Of a DNA stretch of 11,117 nt, positions 1 through 7,214 are shown piece after piece. Made by a program: the position numbers and the translations under genes. How positions within the stretch are numbered: the stretch's first letter is position 1; every line of letters begins with the position of its first letter. This stretch comes from Acidimicrobiia bacterium UBA1281 (lineage in GTDB: Bacteria > Actinomycetota > Acidimicrobiia > Actinomarinales > Actinomarinaceae), in NCBI GenBank assembly GCA_002308095.1, contig DBUV01000054.1, positions 33,964 to 45,080 on the forward strand, given 5' to 3'. The notes below the pieces were generated by a model. It did no database searches and was not told where the DNA came from. It was given only the letters and a program-made list of their open reading frames with translations.

Positions 1-81
1 TTACCTCTGGCATCAGGATATACTTCTTCAATCAAAGCTGGTAAAGAAGATTTATACAGTATTAAATCTGAAAATTTCTAA
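1..81 (+). CDS. C-terminal tail of an unidentified gene (5' end outside window)
   Basis: An open frame runs from base 1 to a TAA at 79-81 and encodes 26 residues ending in KSENF. It has no start in the window, so it would be the end of a gene lying to the left. The stop is immediately followed by the TTG that begins the CoA-binding protein, which suggests one transcription unit with coupled translation. The tail has no motif that lets me name a family. The support is the open frame and the abutting start codon, so the call is tentative. Confidence 0.5.
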   Translation, partial: LPLASGYTSSIKAGKEDLYSIKSENF

Positions 82-474
82 TTGATTGAACTTTTAAAAG
101 ATAAAACTAATTCAATTGCGCTAATCGGAGCAAGTAATGACGAGAGTAAGTACGGATTTAAAATACTACTCGATCTCAAACATAAAGGACATGAAGTTTT
201 ACCTATAAACACTAAAGAACATGAAATTCAGGGTATCAAAGTCCATAAAGATGTTAAAGAGATTGCTGAATGTCCCTCAATAATTAATTTTGTGGTACCG
301 CCAGGTGTAGGATTTGAAATTACAAAAGATCTTGTCGCCAATGGCTATGACAACTTTTGGTATCAGCCAGGTGCAGAAAGTGAAGAAATTTCAAACTTTC
401 TTAAATCAGAAAATAAAAATTATATTGATGATAAATGCATCATGGTTGTAGCGGGACTAATCGATAATTACTAA
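82..474 (+). CDS. CoA-binding domain protein (YccU / CoA_binding_2 family)
   Basis: A 130-residue Rossmann-fold protein covering the whole family length. The nucleotide-binding start IALIGASNDESKYG (residues 12-25), the GHEVLPIN strand (37-44), the VVPPGVGFEI segment (about 71-80), the WYQPGAESEEI motif (about 93-103) and the near-terminal CIMVV are all family hallmarks. The family resembles the CoA-binding domain of succinyl-CoA synthetase alpha; its cellular role is not settled and it is probably cytosolic. The start is a TTG directly after the upstream TAA, and there is no earlier in-frame ATG, so translation is probably coupled to the preceding gene. It converges on rmuC, with six bases between the two stop codons. 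The family call is firm; any physiological role would be a guess. Confidence 0.87.
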   Translation: MIELLKDKTNSIALIGASNDESKYGFKILLDLKHKGHEVLPINTKEHEIQGIKVHKDVKEIAECPSIINFVVPPGVGFEITKDLVANGYDNFWYQPGAESEEISNFLKSENKNYIDDKCIMVVAGLIDNY

Positions 475-494
475 AAAGTATTAATCAACTTTTT
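473..494. terminator. AT-rich inverted repeat between convergent genes, possible bidirectional terminator
   Basis: AAAAAGT (473-479) pairs with ACTTTTT (488-494) around an 8-base loop. The repeat lies across the stop codons of the CoA-binding gene and rmuC, where transcription from both sides must end. Each strand would carry a T-run in the 3' arm. The stem has only one G-C pair, so intrinsic termination is plausible but weak. Confidence 0.35.
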
Positions 495-1500
495 TATTGA
501 TTTCAGTTAACTCTTCAAATGATTTTTCTAGCTTATTTTTTCGAGTAGTCTTTAGTTTTTCGAAAGATTCTACTGTTTGATCTAATCTTTTTGTAACATC
601 ATCAAAAGATTCTATAAATTTGCTGATTTCGTTCTTTACTTTTTCATGTGCCAGGAGAATATTCTTAGTATCAGTCTGCAAGCTAAATAACTTCATTGAA
701 TGCCTTATAGTCTCTAAATATGCCATAAGTGTTTGAGGACTTACTAAAATAACTTTTTTTGCAAAAGCGTATTGAATTACAGGTGTTTTGTTTGCACCAA
801 TTTCAGATGTTAAAAGAAAGTGATACAAATTTTCAAGAGGTATATACATTAATACAAAATCTACGGTGTCTTCCTCCGGTGAAATGTATCCCTCCCTTGA
901 AGAAGTTTCATCGATTTTAGTTTTAATTGCTTTATCGATAAATTCTTTATTTTTAATTTTTATACTATCAGTAATTTGCTTTCTTGAAATTTCGTCTAAG
1001 GTTTCATCTTCTAAGTCAAGATTTAATTTTGATAGCTGCATATATAAATTCAAGGGAAACTTTGAATCCATATTGATTGTTTTATTATCAGGTAAATAAA
1101 ATGTAAAGTCAGGCTTATTTCCACTTTTCATGATTTTTTGGGATTCGTAATGAATTCCATCTTTATATTCCATGATGCTGAGTAAATCTTCTACTTGAAA
1201 CTCGGCCCATTGACCTCGACTCTGATTGTTGTTAAGTACAGATATAAGATTTCTAGTTTGTTGGTCTACTCCACTAATTGAACTTTTAATTTCTCCTGTT
1301 TTTTCTAAAAAGTCTTTTACAGTTCTATCTGATTTATCAAGAAGCTTATAGATTTGAGACTCTTCATTTTCAATTAGCTCACTTACTATTCCCTTAATTA
1401 AATACTCATCATCTTTTTCAACAACTTCGTCTTTTCGAGAAACGATATAGATAATTACAAACATAAGTACTATGTTCAATGCGTAAATTACAATTTCCAT
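481..1500 (-). CDS. rmuC: RmuC family DNA recombination protein (membrane-anchored PD-(D/E)XK-like)
   Basis: A 339-residue protein. A hydrophobic N-terminal helix (about 3-20) is followed by SRKDE, consistent with a membrane anchor with a cytoplasmic body. A short helical, coiled-coil-like stretch (about 30-90) leads to the RmuC nuclease-like core: GQWAE (96-100), KPDFTFYLP (129-137), DSKFP (145-149), DFVLMYIPLE (214-223) and VSPQTLMAYL (253-262). The PDF...DSK arrangement is the presumed PD-(D/E)XK active site. The family restrains inversions and rearrangements at short inverted repeats; its biochemical activity is inferred from the fold. It is shorter than the E. coli protein, mainly because the coiled-coil region is reduced. 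The ATG at 1500 has no Shine-Dalgarno sequence but has a TATTCT six bases upstream, suggesting its own leaderless promoter. Confidence 0.92.
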   Translation of the reverse strand: MEIVIYALNIVLMFVIIYIVSRKDEVVEKDDEYLIKGIVSELIENEESQIYKLLDKSDRTVKDFLEKTGEIKSSISGVDQQTRNLISVLNNNQSRGQWAEFQVEDLLSIMEYKDGIHYESQKIMKSGNKPDFTFYLPDNKTINMDSKFPLNLYMQLSKLNLDLEDETLDEISRKQITDSIKIKNKEFIDKAIKTKIDETSSREGYISPEEDTVDFVLMYIPLENLYHFLLTSEIGANKTPVIQYAFAKKVILVSPQTLMAYLETIRHSMKLFSLQTDTKNILLAHEKVKNEISKFIESFDDVTKRLDQTVESFEKLKTTRKNKLEKSFEELTEINKKVD

Positions 1501-1506
1501 GATTCA

Positions 1507-1512
1507 AGAATA
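1507..1512 (-). promoter_or_regulatory. Candidate -10 element for leaderless rmuC transcript
   Basis: TATTCT on the minus strand lies exactly six bases before the rmuC ATG, in the 60-base gap after the glycosyltransferase gene. This matches TANNNT. The spacing would put the first transcribed base at or next to the start codon. No convincing -35 box is seen. Confidence 0.45.
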
Positions 1513-1560
1513 GCAATAAGGGTAGACAATTATTAGAAAAATACCTTAAGATTGCTTTAT

Positions 1561-2688
1561 TTAAACTGTATCAAAAATCTTTTTAAAGCTAAATTTAAAG
1601 TTTTCAGCAGAATAATTATTCAGAATAAAGTCCTTAGCGTTTCTTCCAACATGCATTGCTTCATCATAATTTTCTTCAATATACTGGATTTTTTTTGCCA
1701 AACTTTCAACATTATTACTCTCAAATACATAACCTGTTTGACCATCAATTACAATATCTCCCATTCCAGGTGCATCTGTCACTAGAACTGGGCAGGCTGT
1801 AGCTTGTGACTCAAATATTACTCTTGCAAGACCCTCTGATACTGAAGGAAGTATCATTAAATTAATTTTTGAATAAAAGGATTTAACTTCTTTTCGATCA
1901 ACTTCACCAAAAAATTTAACGTTTGCTTCAAGTCCGTGGTCACTAATTAAATTTTTTAAGAAACTGAGATACTTTGCATTCGGCATTGGCCCTACAATAA
2001 GAAGTTCTATATTTTCTTTTTTTAAAAGCTTCATGGCTTCAATGATTAAGTGCGGTTTTTTTCTATCTGTGACGCTTCCTATAAACAAAATTTGAAATGT
2101 TGTATTGACTCTGTTGATTTCTATGTCTTTAAAATCGTCAAAATCGACCCACGCTGGGAATCTTACAATTTTTTTTGTTTTATTCATTTTTTGAACTTGA
2201 GCTTCTGTCGAGGATGAAACCGCTCTTATAATATCTGCATTTTTTATGGTATATGATGCAAGTTTTATGAACAACTTTCTATAGATTCTAGGGAAAATTA
2301 AATTTTTCTCCAAACCTAGTGTCTCTATGAAATCTCCGTGTGTTTCTACTATAACTTTTATATTTTTATGTCTCATCTTGATAATAAACATTGAGAGAAA
2401 GCTTGATACTGGGTCCTGAAATGAAACTACCTCTATTTTTTTTCTTTTTATTATCTTTGAAATAGAGAAGAGAGAAAGAAAGATTATTTTAAAGTAGTTA
2501 ATAAACCTGTTTGATGTTTTCTTATAAAAATATAAATCTCCATTTTCTAGTTTTATTTCCTTCTTCTCGTTTGCAAATGCAACAACATTAAGTTTGCAAA
2601 CTTGTGATAAAAACTCGAATTTTTTTTGCATGTTATCATCTAGCGGAAGCTTGTATGTAGTCGGTGCTATAAAAAGGACATTCTTCAT
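1561..2688 (-). CDS. Glycosyltransferase family 4 (GT-B fold)
   Basis: A 375-residue GT-B enzyme transferring a sugar from a nucleotide-sugar donor to an unknown acceptor, probably for envelope polysaccharide or glycolipid at the cytoplasmic membrane. The N-terminal half (1-180) is the divergent acceptor domain, with a hydrophobic patch around 66-80 that may contact membrane. The C-terminal half has the donor-site signatures: GSVTDRKKPHLIIEAMKLL (204-222), LLIVGP (229-234), VKFFGEVDR (257-265) and the EX7E motif in SEGLARVIFE (284-293, E285 and E293), then GMGDIVIDGQTGYVFE. Its ATG overlaps the TGA of the upstream hydrolase gene (ATGA), so the two are translationally coupled. It is the last gene of the nadE-selD cluster. 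Donor and acceptor cannot be read from sequence. Confidence 0.88.
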   Translation of the reverse strand: MKNVLFIAPTTYKLPLDDNMQKKFEFLSQVCKLNVVAFANEKKEIKLENGDLYFYKKTSNRFINYFKIIFLSLFSISKIIKRKKIEVVSFQDPVSSFLSMFIIKMRHKNIKVIVETHGDFIETLGLEKNLIFPRIYRKLFIKLASYTIKNADIIRAVSSSTEAQVQKMNKTKKIVRFPAWVDFDDFKDIEINRVNTTFQILFIGSVTDRKKPHLIIEAMKLLKKENIELLIVGPMPNAKYLSFLKNLISDHGLEANVKFFGEVDRKEVKSFYSKINLMILPSVSEGLARVIFESQATACPVLVTDAPGMGDIVIDGQTGYVFESNNVESLAKKIQYIEENYDEAMHVGRNAKDFILNNYSAENFKFSFKKIFDTV

Positions 2689-3605
2689 TCTTTAAAAAAT
2701 GCTTCTAGTTCATCGATTAATTCCTGATCATGTGTCCATGGAATAGAATGAGCAGCATTATCAAAAATTAGCTCCTTAACATTTTCTAAATTCTTAATTA
2801 CATCCTGAGATGTCTCTTCTGGAACTAAATTGTCTTTTCCACCTGTAATTACAAGTGTTTTAGTCTTTATTTCTTTTAACCAAGGTCTTGCGTCATAAGG
2901 AACGACATACCTACCTCCGTCTTCATATATAAAATCATCTTTTGATTTATGTAAATTATTCCAGGCCCAGTCTGTATATTCATTTTCTAATGCACCTGTT
3001 TTACGAAGATGTGAGTATTTTGATTTTGAGTTCATGTTTGGAAATAGTCTTTCTCTAATCCTTACTACCGCTACAAAAGCTTTAAATAGGGGCTTATCTT
3101 TATAGACTGCCCCACCTAGCCAACTAAAGGGTGTAATTAAAACCATTTTATTTATTAATTTTTCTTTTTTTCTTGATATGCTCAGTGCCACCGCACTTCC
3201 CATCGACCATCCGACTAGGTTGCACTTCTCTACTCCTAGCTGTTCTAAAATGCTTATTACTATATCTGCATTCTCATCTACATCCCATCGTTTCCAACTT
3301 GCATCTGATTTACCATGATTTTTCATATCAATTGCAATGAAAGAATTTTTATGATGAAAATAGGGAAGAACTTTGAACCAACTGCCTAGAGAGTCAGAGC
3401 CCCAGCTATGAAGAAACACTATTGGTAGTGTGTTCTCAACAAGTGATTCTCGAATAAAATATTCTTTTTCTCTAATGAAGACAGTCCTACCCGGTATTTT
3501 TGATGGATGAATCTGAGTTAAACCCTCTGTGCTATCGGACTTAGTTCCAATTAAATTTTTTATTACTGTTGCTACTGCAAAAAATTTTGTTAATTTTTTT
3601 ATCAT
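2685..3605 (-). CDS. Alpha/beta hydrolase fold protein
   Basis: A 306-residue protein with a complete catalytic triad: nucleophile Ser134 in the elbow GWSMGS (132-137), Asp258 in TGGKDNLVP (254-262) and His286 in NAAHSIPW (283-290). The oxyanion-hole region is FLHSWGS (64-70), and DMKNHGKS (93-100) is the usual strand-4 motif. A cap insertion lies around 165-245. The first 20 residues are basic and hydrophobic with no clear cleavage site, so membrane association is possible but unproven. The substrate is unknown; the motif set is typical of small-ester or C-C hydrolases and of haloperoxidase-like relatives. The gene starts five bases after the selD stop with no recognisable Shine-Dalgarno sequence, and overlaps the glycosyltransferase start by four bases. 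It ends in TGA, which shows that UGA is a stop in this operon. Confidence 0.88.
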   Translation of the reverse strand: MIKKLTKFFAVATVIKNLIGTKSDSTEGLTQIHPSKIPGRTVFIREKEYFIRESLVENTLPIVFLHSWGSDSLGSWFKVLPYFHHKNSFIAIDMKNHGKSDASWKRWDVDENADIVISILEQLGVEKCNLVGWSMGSAVALSISRKKEKLINKMVLITPFSWLGGAVYKDKPLFKAFVAVVRIRERLFPNMNSKSKYSHLRKTGALENEYTDWAWNNLHKSKDDFIYEDGGRYVVPYDARPWLKEIKTKTLVITGGKDNLVPEETSQDVIKNLENVKELIFDNAAHSIPWTHDQELIDELEAFFKE

Positions 3606-3610
3606 TACTA

Positions 3611-4639
3611 TTAGATAATATTTATCTTTTCGATATATTGGTCACTAATCTGACCTATTTCCCAGAGATTTAACCCCATTGTTTCCTTTATTACTTGAAT
3701 ATTAACATCTTCTTTTTCAGGGATGGCTACAAGAAGACCTCCACTAGTTTGTGCATCGCAACAAAGTTTTATAAGGTTTGTATCTTCTGTATTGTCAATT
3801 ATTGAGGCACTAACATGCTCGAAATTTCTTTGACTTCCAGATGAAAACAATCCCTTCTCTAATAGTTCTTTTACACCATTTATTGCAGGAATATTTTTGC
3901 TATTGATAATTGCTCCTAAGTTAGTACTCTTCAACATTTCACTTAAGTGGCCAAATAAACCAAATCCCGTAATATCAGTTACAGCATGGGCATTGTAATT
4001 ATGTGCAAATTCTGATGCCGTATTGTTTAGGCTTGCCATTACTTTCGTTGCTTCGTTTACAACTTTCGAATCCGTTAAATCTTTTTTAATAGCAGTAGAT
4101 ATAATCCCTGTACCTAAAGGTTTGGATAAAAATAATTTATCCCCCTTTTTTATAGTGTTGTTAAGAAATATCTTTTCATTAGCCGTTCCTGTTACTGAGA
4201 AACCATATTTAGGCTCATTATCATCTATGCTGTGACCACCTATTACAGAACACTTTGCTTCTTCCATTACATCTAAGCCTCCTCTAATTACATCGCCAAG
4301 AATTTCGAAACTTAAATGGTCACGTGGCCAACAAACTAATTGTAAAGCTGATAAGGGCTCTCCTCCCATGGCGTAAATATCAGACAGGGCATTTGCAGCA
4401 GAAACTCTTCCCCAGTCATAAGGATTGTCCAATACAGGTGTAAAAAAGTCTACTGACTGTATAAGATTTTTATCCGAAGCAACAACTACTCCAGCATCAT
4501 CTGGATTATTTAAACCAACTGAAACATTACTTCCAGCTAAAGCTTTATGATTTTTAAATTGCGACAAAACTTGTGCAAGCTCACTAGGAGATAATTTGCA
4601 AGCTCAACCAGAACCGTGGGAGTACTCTGTTAGTCTCAT
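3611..4639 (-). CDS. selD: Selenide, water dikinase (selenophosphate synthetase), itself a selenoprotein
   Basis: Makes selenophosphate from selenide and ATP, the selenium donor for selenocysteine and other selenium uses. The frame holds 342 residues if the TGA at 4604-4606 is read as selenocysteine. The N-terminus reads MRLTEYSHGSG-U-ACK. Sec12 sits at the position of the catalytic Cys17 of E. coli SelD, followed by Cys14 and Lys15 (E. coli Cys19 and Lys20). Downstream signatures are NPDDAGVV, VDFFTPVLDNPYDWGR, ANALSDIYAMGG, GGHSIDDNEPKYGFSVTG, DITGFGLFGHL and CDAQTSGGL. The ATG at 4639 is chosen over the TTG at 4567 because it restores the conserved N-terminus and has a perfect Shine-Dalgarno sequence; starting at 4567 would delete the active site. 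The gene begins eight bases after the aminotransferase stop, in the nadE cluster. It ends in TAA, and UGA is a true stop in neighbouring genes. Confidence 0.95.
4574..4600 (-). promoter_or_regulatory. Candidate bacterial SECIS hairpin in selD
   Basis: Just 3' of the in-frame UGA, the mRNA can form a UGCAA/UUGCA stem (bases 4600-4596 with 4578-4574). Above it is an asymmetric internal loop (five bases on the 5' side, one on the 3' side), then a short CUC/GAG upper stem closing the 5-base loop CUAGU. The loop starts after 16 bases from the UGA, at the lower end of the spacing known for bacterial SECIS elements, and it contains a G. The structure is folded by eye and is weak. It would bind SelB to direct selenocysteine insertion. 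Confidence 0.55.
4604..4606 (-). other. In-frame UGA selenocysteine codon (Sec12 of SelD)
   Basis: TGA on the minus strand falls in codon 12 of selD in the context GGT TGA GCT TGC AAA. Family members carry either Cys or Sec at this residue. Reading continues in frame into an intact SelD, so this is a recoding site rather than a stop. Confidence 0.92.
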
Positions 4640-4640
4640 T

Positions 4641-4649
4641 TCACCTCCT
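4641..4649 (-). promoter_or_regulatory. Perfect Shine-Dalgarno sequence that fixes the selD start
   Basis: AGGAGGTGA lies one base before the ATG at 4639 and is complementary over all nine bases to the usual 16S rRNA 3' end. Its first two bases are also the last two of the aminotransferase TAG stop codon. No other gene in the window has an SD of this strength, so it is strong evidence for the upstream start and for coupling to the preceding gene. Confidence 0.85.
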
Positions 4650-5478
4650 ATTTAAATTCGTTCAACTTTTCAATTTCAATTTGTTTAGTAAAACAGTCTT
4701 GTATTAACTCTAAAATTGGGCTCTGGTTATATGTTTTACTATCGATTTTAGAAACAAACTTTGCATGTTTAGCTGTTGAAATTACAAAAACTGTATCTAC
4801 GTCATATATCTCATCAATGGATATCCGACTCTCCTTAACCTTAATTTGATTGTTGCTTCCAAAAAGAAGGATGTATTGTCTAGTTATTGAATCTAAAATT
4901 CCAAGTTGTAAATCTGGAACATATACTGTGTCCCCTTTTATCCACCCAATTGAGAATGTTGGACCTTCCAATACTATATTTTCTCTATTTAAAAGCAAAG
5001 CATCTGAATATCCATTTTGTTCAGCTATCCGTGTTTGAGCAATGTTCAGAGCATATGATGTAGATTTTGTTCCTACTACCTGATTATCTTCTAATGCAAA
5101 ATCACCTCCAGGATGCCATGGACTAGGTTGTGATTGTAAAGAGTAATGTTCTGGGATTTCTACAGGTTCTTGGTGAAAAATATAAACATCATAATCACTT
5201 TTTGATGTTGATCTACTTATTATCACTCTTACGTAGCCTTCTGCATAGTTTGAAGCTAAGAGGATCATATCTTTTTTTATTTCTTCAAAATCGATATCAT
5301 CAAACAGCATTTTTTTTGCAGATTGCTTAAATCTTTTTATATGGCGGTCTAGAGCAAAAAGATAGCCTTCATGAATTTTTATTGCTTCAAAAATACCATC
5401 ACCCCTCCAGAAGGATAGATTTTGAATTGGAACAACAAAATTAGCTTCTTCTACTTTTGCACCATTAATAATGAACAT
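4648..5478 (-). CDS. Class IV PLP-dependent aminotransferase / aminodeoxychorismate lyase-like
   Basis: A 276-residue fold-type IV PLP enzyme of the IlvE/PabC/D-amino-acid aminotransferase superfamily, presumably cytosolic. It has the N-terminal FWRGDGIFEAIKI (23-35), LDRHIKRF (43-50), the presumed Schiff-base Lys138 in VVGTKSTSYALN (134-145), Glu171 in the VLEGPTFSIGW segment (169-179), and the phosphate-binding LGILDSITRQ (192-201). The length is close to PabC and D-amino-acid aminotransferases and shorter than typical IlvE. The motifs do not settle whether it makes 4-aminobenzoate (folate pathway) or transaminates an amino acid, so no symbol is given. Its ATG is one base after the nadE stop, and its TAG overlaps the selD ribosome-binding site, so it sits inside a tight operon. 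It is not a fold-type I NifS/SufS-like selenocysteine lyase, which would have been the expected neighbour of selD. Confidence 0.87.
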   Translation of the reverse strand: MFIINGAKVEEANFVVPIQNLSFWRGDGIFEAIKIHEGYLFALDRHIKRFKQSAKKMLFDDIDFEEIKKDMILLASNYAEGYVRVIISRSTSKSDYDVYIFHQEPVEIPEHYSLQSQPSPWHPGGDFALEDNQVVGTKSTSYALNIAQTRIAEQNGYSDALLLNRENIVLEGPTFSIGWIKGDTVYVPDLQLGILDSITRQYILLFGSNNQIKVKESRISIDEIYDVDTVFVISTAKHAKFVSKIDSKTYNQSPILELIQDCFTKQIEIEKLNEFK

Positions 5479-5479
5479 A

Positions 5480-7189
5480 TTAAGAATATCTCTCTCTTAT
5501 GTAGGTGTTTGTAATAGGCATTCTTCTGTCTTTACCAAAAGCTCTTTCTGTTAATTTTACTCCAGGTGCTACTTGTTTCCTTTTATATTCATTTTTATCA
5601 ACTTTTTCTAACACATCGTAAACAATGTTGTTTTCTATACCGGAAGCAATTATTTTTTCTGATGAGTAATCAGATTCAATATACATTTTCAATATCTTAT
5701 CTAGTAATTCGTAATCTGGTAAAGAGTCTGAATCAAACTGATCGTCCCTTAATTCAGCACTTGGTTCTTTAGTAATTGAGTTTAAGGGGATTACTTTTGA
5801 TTCTTTGTTTCGGAATTCAGCAAGTTTATAGACTTCAGTTTTGTATACATCTTTAAGCAAGGCAAAACCTCCTGCGAGATCACCATAAAGAGTAGAGTAA
5901 CCTACAGCCATTTCCGATTTGTTGCCTGTAGACAAAACCATAGCTCCTAATTGATTTGAAAGACCCATGATTATATTTCCCCTAATCCTTGATTGAATAT
6001 TCTCATCAGTAACATCTGCGAGAGGTTCTTCCAAGCTATCTTTGAGTAATGTCCTTAGGCTCTCTACCGTTTCCTCGATTGGAATAACCTTAAACTCTAT
6101 CCCCAAATTATCTGCAAGCTGTTGGGCGTCGTCTAAAGAACTGTCAGGATTATATTTTGAGGGCATTGCAATTCCAATCACATTTTCTGGACTTAGAGCA
6201 TCTACTGCTATTGTTGCTGTTAAAGCTGAATCTATACCTCCAGACAAACCAACAAGAATCTTTTGAAAATTGTTTTTACGTACATAATCTGAAACTCCAA
6301 GTTTAAGTGCTTCATACATTGACTCCAGTTCATTAAAAGTCTCTTGAGAAATTAAATTTGGAAGCTCTTCCGTCTTTGTGTTAAGTGTGAGTTTTGAATC
6401 AGAGATAATATCTTTTATTTGTACTTCCAAGTCCAAAGTGAAAACTTCCTCTTTAAATTGACTAGCTTGATAAATTATTTTACCGGATGAATCAACTACA
6501 AAGGAGCCTCCATCAAACACTAATTCATCCTGCCCTCCAACCATATTTAGATATATTATTGGAACATTTAGTTTTTTTGCTTTCTCCATAACTTGATTAC
6601 GACGAGAGTCAATCTTATTGATATCAAATGGAGATGCATTTATATTTATAATGATTGAAGCACCTGATGCGACCTGTCGGTCAGCTGGACCATTATCAAT
6701 CCAAATATCTTCACAGATATTTATTCCTATTGCAATATCGTCATACCAGAATAAATCTGCTGGGTTATTTCCTTTAGCAAAATACCTTGCTTCATCGAAA
6801 ACCGAATAATTTGGAAGAAAACACTTGTGATATATTCCTTTGACATCTCCATTTTGAACAATTGCAGCAGCATTAGAAATTTTTCTATCAAAGTTGTCGG
6901 TTGAGTCTTCGTTAAGACTTCTGTCTACAAAGCCAATAATTGCACTGCTTGATCCAGAGTACGCAGCAATCTCTTCAAGAACTGCGAAATTTTTTCCAAT
7001 AAAGCTTTCTCTTAAGAGAAGGTCTTCTGGTGGGTATCCCGTTATTGAGAGTTCTGGAAAAATTACAACATCAGATTGTATTTTTTCTGCTTCTTCTAAT
7101 GTATCAAGAATTTTAGATTTATTTTCCTGTATTGCCCCTACTGAAAATGAAAGTTGTGCTCCGGTTAGTCTAATTTTTTTTGTATTCAC
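5480..7189 (-). CDS. nadE: Glutamine-dependent NAD(+) synthetase
   Basis: A 569-residue cytosolic enzyme for the last step of NAD synthesis, amidating deamido-NAD with ammonia from glutamine and using ATP. The N-terminal nitrilase-fold glutaminase (about 5-260) carries the Glu-Lys-Cys triad: Glu46 in IFPELSITGYPPEDLL, Lys122 in GIYHKCFLPNY and Cys159 in GINICEDIW. The C-terminal synthetase (about 285-569) has the ATP-pyrophosphatase loop GLSGGIDSALTA (314-325), the STGNKSEMAVGYSTLYGD segment (420-437) and KDVYKTEVYKLAEFRN (446-461). The length matches the two-domain form of about 540-580 residues, not the longer mycobacterial form. The start is a GTG at 7189 with a TATCAT six bases upstream and no Shine-Dalgarno sequence. 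It leads the cluster running through the aminotransferase, selD, the hydrolase and GT4. Confidence 0.96.
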   Translation of the reverse strand: MNTKKIRLTGAQLSFSVGAIQENKSKILDTLEEAEKIQSDVVIFPELSITGYPPEDLLLRESFIGKNFAVLEEIAAYSGSSSAIIGFVDRSLNEDSTDNFDRKISNAAAIVQNGDVKGIYHKCFLPNYSVFDEARYFAKGNNPADLFWYDDIAIGINICEDIWIDNGPADRQVASGASIIININASPFDINKIDSRRNQVMEKAKKLNVPIIYLNMVGGQDELVFDGGSFVVDSSGKIIYQASQFKEEVFTLDLEVQIKDIISDSKLTLNTKTEELPNLISQETFNELESMYEALKLGVSDYVRKNNFQKILVGLSGGIDSALTATIAVDALSPENVIGIAMPSKYNPDSSLDDAQQLADNLGIEFKVIPIEETVESLRTLLKDSLEEPLADVTDENIQSRIRGNIIMGLSNQLGAMVLSTGNKSEMAVGYSTLYGDLAGGFALLKDVYKTEVYKLAEFRNKESKVIPLNSITKEPSAELRDDQFDSDSLPDYELLDKILKMYIESDYSSEKIIASGIENNIVYDVLEKVDKNEYKRKQVAPGVKLTERAFGKDRRMPITNTYIRERYS

Positions 7190-7195
7190 AATACA

Positions 7196-7201
7196 ATGAT
7201 A
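7196..7201 (-). promoter_or_regulatory. Candidate -10 element for leaderless nadE operon transcript
   Basis: TATCAT on the minus strand lies six bases before the nadE GTG, in the 25-base gap after the DUF4332 gene. It fits TANNNT. It would let the nadE-selD cluster be transcribed on its own as well as by read-through from upstream. No -35 box is obvious. Confidence 0.4.
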
Positions 7202-7214
7202 GATTGATGATTAA

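Larger units (their letters stand above)
4574..4606 (-). repeat. Two exact copies of TGAGCTTGCA, 23 bases apart, around the Sec codon
   Basis: TGAGCTTGCA occurs at 4606-4597, where it begins with the Sec TGA, and again at 4583-4574, where the TGA is out of frame within codons AGT GAG. Because TGCA is self-complementary, the two copies also supply the paired arms of the candidate SECIS stem. The repeat may be chance or a by-product of that structure. Confidence 0.5.

Noticed and set aside
1501..1560. Possible small RNA or terminator between the GT4 gene and rmuC
   Set aside because: Only a CTTAAG palindrome and AT-rich sequence are present, with no stable hairpin plus T-run. The -10 element explains the gap well enough.
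3611..4567. selD starting at the TTG at 4567 (318 residues)
   Set aside because: It lacks the conserved N-terminal active site and a ribosome-binding site, whereas the ATG at 4639 has both. The longer frame only requires reading the UGA as Sec.
4604..4606. The TGA as a nonsense mutation (pseudogene) or as a Trp codon under an altered genetic code
   Set aside because: The codon falls exactly at the Cys/Sec site and the flanking residues are intact, unlike random decay. Neighbouring genes (hydrolase, Yip1-like) end in TGA, so UGA is not generally Trp.
6894..7199. Plus-strand open frame of about 100 codons opposite nadE
   Set aside because: It is antisense to the highly conserved glutaminase domain, has no recognisable motif or ribosome-binding site, and looks like a shadow frame.
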